Shown in pieces: positions 57,225 through 64,000 of a stretch of DNA of 64,000 bases (position 1 is its first letter; every line of letters begins with the position of its first letter). The notes below the pieces were generated by a model, which had not been told where the DNA came from, did no database searches, and worked only from the letters and a program-made list of their open reading frames with translations. The stretch is from Melieria omissa. Its lineage: Eukaryota > Arthropoda > Insecta > Diptera > Ulidiidae. The stretch spans positions 100,421,536 through 100,485,535 of the forward strand of contig OZ020267.1 of assembly GCA_963971225.1 (NCBI GenBank), read 5' to 3'. A program made the position numbers and the translations under genes.

Positions 57225-57590
57225 GTTATTGGATCTATGCTTATCAAATGACGTCTCTCGTCCAGTAATGCTTGCAGCAGCTGCAGAGATGAAGAATAAG
57301 TATAAATGATTTAACACTTTCTCTGTCACTGCCCGACTCTACAGGAATGCCGACTGCATACCATGGGTTCGAGATTGCTAGAGGACGTGGCTTACGTGGC
57401 AAAAGCCTTCAAATTCTGGATTTCGCTCTCCTTCATCAAAAGGTCGAACTGGTCTACTCCTGCTTGAGACTGATTGTTTGGCTCCGGAACTATTTAGGAA
57501 GGGATTCACAATGGCCTAATTTGGCCTCTGAGTGGAAGTGCGGTCTCGGTGCCACACACACACCCTTCCCTACCTAACCTAACCTAATTA
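57225..57590 (+). mobile_element. jockey-like non-LTR retrotransposon remnant, copy 2
   Basis: The plus strand holds the C-terminal end of ORF2 (CPTLQECRLHTMGSRLL and further to KRSNWSTPA before a stop near 57467), preceded by a damaged Cys/His motif. A 3' UTR then ends in a CCTACCTAACCTAACCTAA tail at about 57570-57588. In reverse, it shares gag(c/t)cgggcagtg(g/a)ca and aagaa/agtg with copy 1 at 51.6 kb. It directly adjoins the mariner fossil. Confidence 0.75.
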
Positions 57591-60500
57591 TTCGATTCAG
57601 AAATGTGCCGATTCTGTTAGGATTCAGCAGCAATTCGCAAATGGAATTTTGGTCCATGAATCTGTTTTTTTTTGCGTTAAATTTGAAGGCATCGAGCTTC
57701 TTTTTGTATCCAACCTTAATCAAGTGGTTGCTTACATGACAATTGAATCCGACGAAAAATTCAATACTTCATAAAAAGTTTTCATTTAAATCTTTTCCAT
57801 AAACTAACATATGTTACCACTTGTTACGCGACAACGTCAATCAAACGAAAACTTGAAACACACAAAACATTGATTACAAAAAGAAAGGAAAACAAATAAT
57901 ACACAACACAAAAGAAGACAAAGAACTCATAAATACACTTAACTGAGTGTTTTTGATTCCATTTCCCATTTCGCATTTCGATGTTTTCGCATTTCGTTGT
58001 TTGCTATTTACTCATAAATAAATTGCACAGACGCCTAAAAGCACACACACCAATATTCTGACTATAAGCAACCTAGTCTAGTCTGACTTTCATTGTTCGT
58101 TAACGTTCGCTTTCTACAACGAAAATGTTGACAAGTTATTATTAACTTAAGTCGCTCATCGAACGATTGCTGTGTTGGCAATAATTTATGTTTGTTGTCT
58201 GAAATATTTGCACATCAAAGATTTCTTCAAGCTGCAGTGCAATCAAACGTTCATTAGTTGTTAGGCGCCCAGACGATTTGCCGGCAGCAAAACAGAAAGC
58301 AATTTATTAGTAGAAATTGTCAGTGTGGATGTGTTGAGGTGTCATTGAATTGTCGTCAAATATCTGCAGACTATCAATTACAGTTAATGCTCAAGTCTGA
58401 TTAAGTGATTTTAAATCCTCAGTTGCTTTCAAATCAAATCAAATCAAATCAGCTCGCAAACAGTTGGCTCATCTTTAACTGTCAAATTATTGTTGAAATC
58501 ATTGCAGATGCGAAGCTAATATGAAAATATTTCATCAATTATGTCTTTACAGCCAGTTGATTTGCTTTTTACACATTGACAGTGATCATTAATAATGCTC
58601 ACTTAATTTTTTATTAATGCACTTTTGATGAGAAAATTGTTATGCAGCCTGAAAGTATACCAACTGTTTTCTGTTTGGCTATATTTTGCCCATACCCGAT
58701 TCAATTATGTTCCAATTCAGGTTATTGACATTGAGCGTCACAAGCGCCTATAAGTATACTTGTATTTTGTATTGTCGTAATAATTTTCGTTGAAATGCAA
58801 TAAATTTCAGTCTGCACGATTCACAGCAGCTGATAGTAAGACAACATTTCCAGCATCTAAGAACACACTTATCTATTACAACGGCTCACAGCGTGATTTA
58901 TGTATTGTGTAGCATACTTTTTCGTTCCATCAGAGATGGCTCAGCATGTCTGCTTGTCTGACTGTTGATGGCTGGCGGCAAAGTTAGCACGTCCAAACTT
59001 TATTCATTTATTAGCTTTGCTTTTTTTACCCAGACGAGTGTTTCTATGCAAGTAGATAAAAGTATGCTACAGTGAATTTTTTTAAACAACACTCTAATAT
59101 TTAATGTGTGTTTAATTTTTTTAGATTTTTTTTTTAATATTTTATTGCATCTGTTAATGAGCGCATTTTCTAAAAATTTTTCTTCCTCACTTTGACTCTT
59201 TTTACTTTGCTTGAATGACCAAAGCATTGTTAATGCCATTACGCCTATATGTATGCCATGGAATTTCCCATACAACTGGCCACACTCTGCTTTTACTAGA
59301 GTGAAGTACCGTTAACTTAAGCTACACTTCTAAGCTCATTTTCTTCTTCTAATGTTTAATTTCTTTCACAATGGCCTTCACTTTGACCTTTGAGTTGATT
59401 TTATGTTTCCACAGCATATTAAAATAATAAAAATATTTTGTTGTTGACTTTCTTGCGCTTTTCTACTTTCTTCTTTATTATTATTTTAATTTTAATTTTT
59501 TTTGGTTTGCTTTGTTGACGTGTTCAAGCTTCACCTGTCGCATTTGGCATAATTTACGCGCTCGCAACTTTGCAGTCAAGCATGGCTGGACACTTTGGTT
59601 CATTGGCCGTTCAGCTACTTGGACATGGAGTCTAAAAGTGGCCTCACTCACCAGCAACCAGCGACTTTACTTGTAAAACCAAATAAAAGGTCAGCAAAAC
59701 AAAGATTGCAATAAATGAACATTAGAATAAAAAAAAACAAAAGAAAAAGTAATAAGCCAAAAAGAAGTGAACAAGTAACAGTCCATGAAAAGGGACAAAT
59801 AACCAAACGAATCCCAGAACTTTGAAGCCTTCAGAAACATTGGGAAAAGTGCGTCAAATATATAGAAATAAAATAAAACAAAGAAAGAAAGTTACCAAAT
59901 AATTAAAAAAAAAAGAATTGATGGAACAACTGAAACAAAAATGAAATCAATTTGGCCAAGGTTTTGCCAACAGTTGCAGTATACTTTTGCGCATTAACGC
60001 GTATTTTGCTTTAACTGCTTGACCACATATTGACAGACGCTACCTACACACATAGTTGTTTTTTGTCATTAGGAGCTTTAGATGTGACAATTTGGTCACA
60101 GCTTTTGCTAAACTTAAGCAATTGATTGACGCAAAACTTGTTTGCATACTTTTTGGAACTGGTTGGCCGTTTGTCGTTTAGCGTCTAGAGCGGAAATTGC
60201 AAATTGCAATTTGCCTAATTGAAATTTATTGCTGCGGCAAGCGTAATCGAAATTGAACTAAGCATTTGTTGAATAACACTAAATTGAATTAAAGAGAAAT
60301 ATATATTTTAAGCGTTGGAAATGCGAATCACTGTACAGTCGTGTTAAATGAATTTAATATATTTGAAGAAAATGCGCACAAAAGTAGGCCACAAAGCAAC
60401 GGTGTTAATGCCAATAAAAAAGTCAGTCAACTGCGTAGCACACAAAGCATATTGCCGTAGCATACTTTTAGGGCAGTTAATAGCAAAACAAAAAATTATT

Positions 60501-61030
60501 TTATTTTTATTTGCTTTTTTTGAGGTTGTTTCAAGATTGACTGATGCGCATTCGTATTGAATTACACATTTGTTTGTATTCTGTGCTTTTATGAAAAAAT
60601 AATGCGTATCTCTGAGGTGAATTCATATAAAATCGATAGCTTGTTTGTCTTAGTGATTGTGTGCGTTTGACCAATTGGTCAATGCTGCTGAGACCTATTC
60701 ACATTTTTCAATTACGTGTAGAACTAATAAAAGAAATTGCAATCAGTGCAAATTTCAGAATAAAAAGTGATTTTTTTGTGCAGAAAAATATTAAAAATTT
60801 GTGAAAAATGCTTAAAAAATAATGGTTGGCAAAACTGCAAATGTACAACAACTGTTGACAGTGAAAAGCCTCTTGTGACGTATGTATGAAGATTTCATTA
60901 GCCAAACCCAGTGATAAATGTGCTGCAAGGGGCTCAAATCCCTACGGCTGCTTGAGTGTAGACGAGCAAAAGAATGTGAAAATTTATGATGCCACTAAGG
61001 GCGTTAGGCCTGATGAAAGAGCAGTTAGAA
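57591..61030. other. Intergenic, no gene recognised
   Basis: AT-rich sequence without a supported gene. A short tandem caaat repeat lies near 58430-58452. A diverged hairpin related to the one at 53.8 kb lies near 60374-60478. Confidence 0.35.
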
Positions 61031-63000
61031 TACACATTACGCTGAGAATGGTGTTATGAAGGATATGGTGGAAGATGAGCAACAAACCGAGGCCGAGCAA
61101 TGAAGCTGACTATGGCGCTGCAGATGAGTTGGAAGATGGGGAAAATGCTTGAAGATTATGACAAAAATGGAAGCTAAGCAAAGGGATGAATGGAAAATTA
61201 TGATACTTGAATATGAAGAAGAAGAAGAAGATAACAATGAGCAGTGGAATGAGTATGGAAAACAGGCTGAGAAGTGTATTGCAGCTGCCAATTATGTTAG
61301 AGTTGAGAAAGTAGATAGAACAAAGAGTGGGAATGTGAGTTTGAAAGAGTTTATAAAAAATATACTTTTGATGGAAGAAATTAACTTTTATTTGAAGTAG
61401 ACATTTGATGGAAGAAATGAAATTTCAAGTCGCTGTGGACATGTCTAAGACGGAGTAAGAAAATGTAGCTAATTAGTCATCCCACTGCAGGGATTAATGA
61501 GGCGGAGGTTGAGTATGAATACAAATGGAAACTTAAGCAATGTAAATAGGACATTTATATTGCATTCATGTTTTCATTGCAAACAAAGTTGTATACTTAT
61601 AATAGCCATAATAGTCACCAAAAATACAGCTTAACAACAAAATAATGTCATTGTCCTGGCGCTTTGGTGGTTTGTCTTTCGCGGCATAATCAGCAAAGCT
61701 CATAAAAATCTAAATAATAAAAGCAAACAAGCAAAATAAGAGCCGCAAAACAATAATAACAACAGCATAAATTTTTTTAAAATTGAAATATAAATTTTTT
61801 TGTTTTTAATATAAATTTTTAAGTCAACCAACCAACGAAAAAGACTAACAGCGTGAACAGACTTGGCTTTGTTTACAACCCCAGTGCGCCTCGTTGCGCT
61901 TCCGTTGTATTTCCGGCCATAGCTGCGAGCAACCGGGGTGTAGTAGCTTTCAATTTTAGCACACACAAATCTCTGCACACACATACATACATACATATAC
62001 AAGTCATAGCGCAAAACTAAAAAACTAAATAGAAAAATAAGGAAACCACAAAACTTTGACAAACCAAAGGTACAAAATAAAACTAAAACAGCAAAAGGCG
62101 CAACAATATTTGGCGCCCTGGCAGGAATTTCCATTAGAGTGGCGCAAAACTATATGTGACAGTGTGTCTAGTAAAAATGTGAAAAGCAAAAAAAGTATTT
62201 TTAACACTCAGAGCAGACAGACAGACACTACATTCGACATGGGCTCACTGTGGAGTGCACGCAACGGCTGAAGTGGTCAAATTTGGGTCAAATGTGTGTG
62301 TGTGTGTCTCGTTTATGGCTAAAAAATATTTTTAAAAATATACAAAACACCAGCATGACTGAGGAAATGTGTAGAATTATGTATAACACACAAATACACT
62401 CACAACACACACACACACTGACACTCACAAGTATGTAGCTGACAATGCTGCAAGCTATGTGACATTCAAGTGTCAATTCGATAGGAAATTATTAAATAAG
62501 TGGCCAACAGCGCAGCAGGACAGGACGCAATGGGATGTGTACAGGGTCAAGGAATTGAAGCATAAGTGACAAATGAAGCAAGAAATAAGAAGCAGACGAC
62601 CAAGAAGAAAGGGATTTCGGAATATTTGAGGAAATGGCAAAGAAAACGCGCTGCACATTAAGAAATTGCAAAATACTGAAAGGGGGGAATACAACAAAAA
62701 GTAAAATAAAAAGGAAGAACAACAAACCAGCACAATATGCGTAAAAGAAACGTAAATGGAAACCATTACTATTGAAATTTTGCTAAAGAACTTATAAACG
62801 GCCACAGAAATGCAGAAAACGTAAAGAACATTAGGCAGAGAAGCAAACAACAACAACGTTAAGCATGTTTACCCTTTTTACAAAACGGAAGGGGTGGGTG
62901 TGGTATATTACTAAAAGAAAGTAATGCCATTTTAGGATCAAGCAACCAATGAAAACAGTGGATTTTGCTGTACACGCAGTCAACAATGCGCCTGTTTTTT
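61031..63000. other. Intergenic, no gene recognised
   Basis: A plus-strand frame at 61149-61400 is rich in Lys and Glu because the DNA is GA-rich; no domain is seen. GT/CA microsatellites lie at about 62294-62310 and 62400-62430. Frames at 61700-62856 on the minus strand are compositional. Confidence 0.35.
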
Positions 63001-63017
63001 TTTTTTTTTTTTTTTTT
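62997..63017. repeat. Poly(T) tract
   Basis: A homopolymer of about 21-23 T residues. It could mark the reversed poly(A) tail of a retroposed sequence, but no matching body was recognised to its left. Confidence 0.8.
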
Positions 63018-63179
63018 CGATGAGTATGCAGGGTCAAATATAATAAAATAATAAGCACCCCAAATTGCATTAAAAAACTTTTAACCTAAATATGTAACAG
63101 CAACAATAATAAAGAAAAACTGGGAACATTCAGCATTGAGAACAAAAATAAATATTTAAATACATAGAGCAAAATAAAA

Positions 63180-63900
63180 TGGATTAAAAAAACTTATAAA
63201 TATAAATTAAAAAAAAATAAAAATTAAATTAAAAAAAAATATTAAATAATATAAAATAATAATTAAAAACATTTTCAAAATAATAAATATATGAAAAATT
63301 TTAATTAAAAAAAAAATTATAAATCATTATAAATTAAATAAACAATTAAAAATTCACTTAATTAAATTCAGTGATTTTTAATAAATAAAATAATAATAAA
63401 AAAATTATAAAATTAATGAATTAATTAAATGAAATAAATTATTAATAAAAAAATTAAGAATAAAAAATAATAAAAATTTTTTAATAAATAACATAATAAT
63501 TAAAAAAAATAATAAACATGAATAAAAATATAAAAAATTTTATATTGAAAACAGACATACATACATACAAACATACATAACATAATATTTTCTATTTTAC
63601 AATTAATATTTAGTACATTTAAAATTTAATTTATTTTTTTTTAATAATTAAAAAAAATATAACTGCAAATATATAAATATTACACAATTTAAATATTAAA
63701 CAAATAATTATAATTACTAAGTAATTAAATGAAAAATTAAAAAGTCACACAATGCAATTAACATTTTAATGAATAAAATAATAATTAAAAACAAAAATAA
63801 ATATAAAAAATATATAATATATAAAAAAATAAAATATTAGAAAAATAATAAAAAATAATAATTAATTAAATAAATTAATATTTACTACTTTTCAATTAAT
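63180..63900. repeat. Extremely AT-rich low-complexity block
   Basis: Over 90 percent A+T by eye, dominated by aataaaa/ttaaat motifs, with a small catacatacatac array at about 63555-63580. It has no coding potential and resembles the block at 37.4-38.7 kb. Confidence 0.85.
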
Positions 63901-63903
63901 ATA

Positions 63904-64000
63904 CAGTGGTGTCTGGATATAGTGAACCAATTATTGCAAGGTCTGTTCACAGTATTGAGGTTGTTCACTATTTCAAGGTTAACATTTTTGTTAAAAAACT
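63904..64000 (+). mobile_element. Left end of a possible pogo-like (Tc1/mariner superfamily) transposon, cut by the window
   Basis: After a TA (63902-63903), the sequence CAGTGGTGTCTGGATATAGTGAACC begins. Insect pogo/Tigger-type elements often start with CAGT and carry a gatata(a/g)(c/t)gaac motif in their TIR. The reverse motif gttcactatttcaagg appears twice within the next 80 bp in related form. The other end lies beyond the window. Confidence 0.35.

Noticed and set aside
57570..57590. (CCTAA)n as a telomere
   Set aside because: Only three to four units are present, at the 3' end of a retrotransposon and flanked by ordinary DNA on both sides.
61149..61400. Lys/Glu-rich 83-codon frame
   Set aside because: It comes from a purine-rich (GAA/AAG) stretch. 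No domain or gene context.

Overview
The window is eukaryotic nuclear DNA with spliced genes, short GT-AG introns, AATAAA signals and a high A+T content. Protein similarity and the mobile-element set (jockey-like elements with CCTAA tails, mariner, Tc1, piggyBac-like MITEs) point to a higher (brachyceran) fly. The long, transposon-filled introns suggest a tephritid fruit fly rather than a compact Drosophila genome. The species-level guess is inference.

Four protein-coding genes can be built from the sequence. (1) 6600-8646 (+): Sec12/PREB, the ER guanine-nucleotide exchange factor for Sar1, 5 exons, 456 aa. (2) 10207-11122 (-): a 267-aa Myb/SANT-like DNA-binding protein, 3 exons. (3) 11723-13432 (+): a 510-aa Myb/SANT-like protein, 3 exons, head-to-head with gene 2, with a similar domain order and a matching first-intron position. 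(4) 18989-33565 (+): a complete 771-aa dipeptidyl-peptidase IV (S9B family) in 8 exons, with all catalytic residues present. All exon junctions are in phase and each reading frame closes properly.

The DPP4 gene is large because introns 1, 2 and 6 are filled with repeats: a degenerate Tc1-like transposon, a 2 x 310-bp tandem duplication, two piggyBac-like MITEs in opposite orientation on either side of exon 2, an internally deleted mariner, a MITE with subterminal repeats, and a minisatellite of about 1.4 kb.

From 33.6 kb to the end there is no complete gene. This part holds minisatellites (35.4-36.1 kb and 42.4-44.8 kb, the latter with a higher-order period near 356 bp), two extremely AT-rich blocks, a hexamer microsatellite of about 480 bp next to a tRNA-like SINE remnant, a better-preserved tRNA-Glu-like SINE head, two irritans-type mariner fossils, remnants of a jockey-like retrotransposon, and the cut-off end of a possible pogo-like transposon. 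Two possible first exons of genes extending beyond the window are listed at low confidence.

No novel multi-gene system is evident. The observations most worth following are a clean miRNA-like hairpin at 1450-1531, the inverted MITE pair flanking DPP4 exon 2 (a possible circular-RNA or exon-skipping arrangement), the head-to-head Myb/SANT pair, and the retrotransposon family with a TTAGG-like tail.
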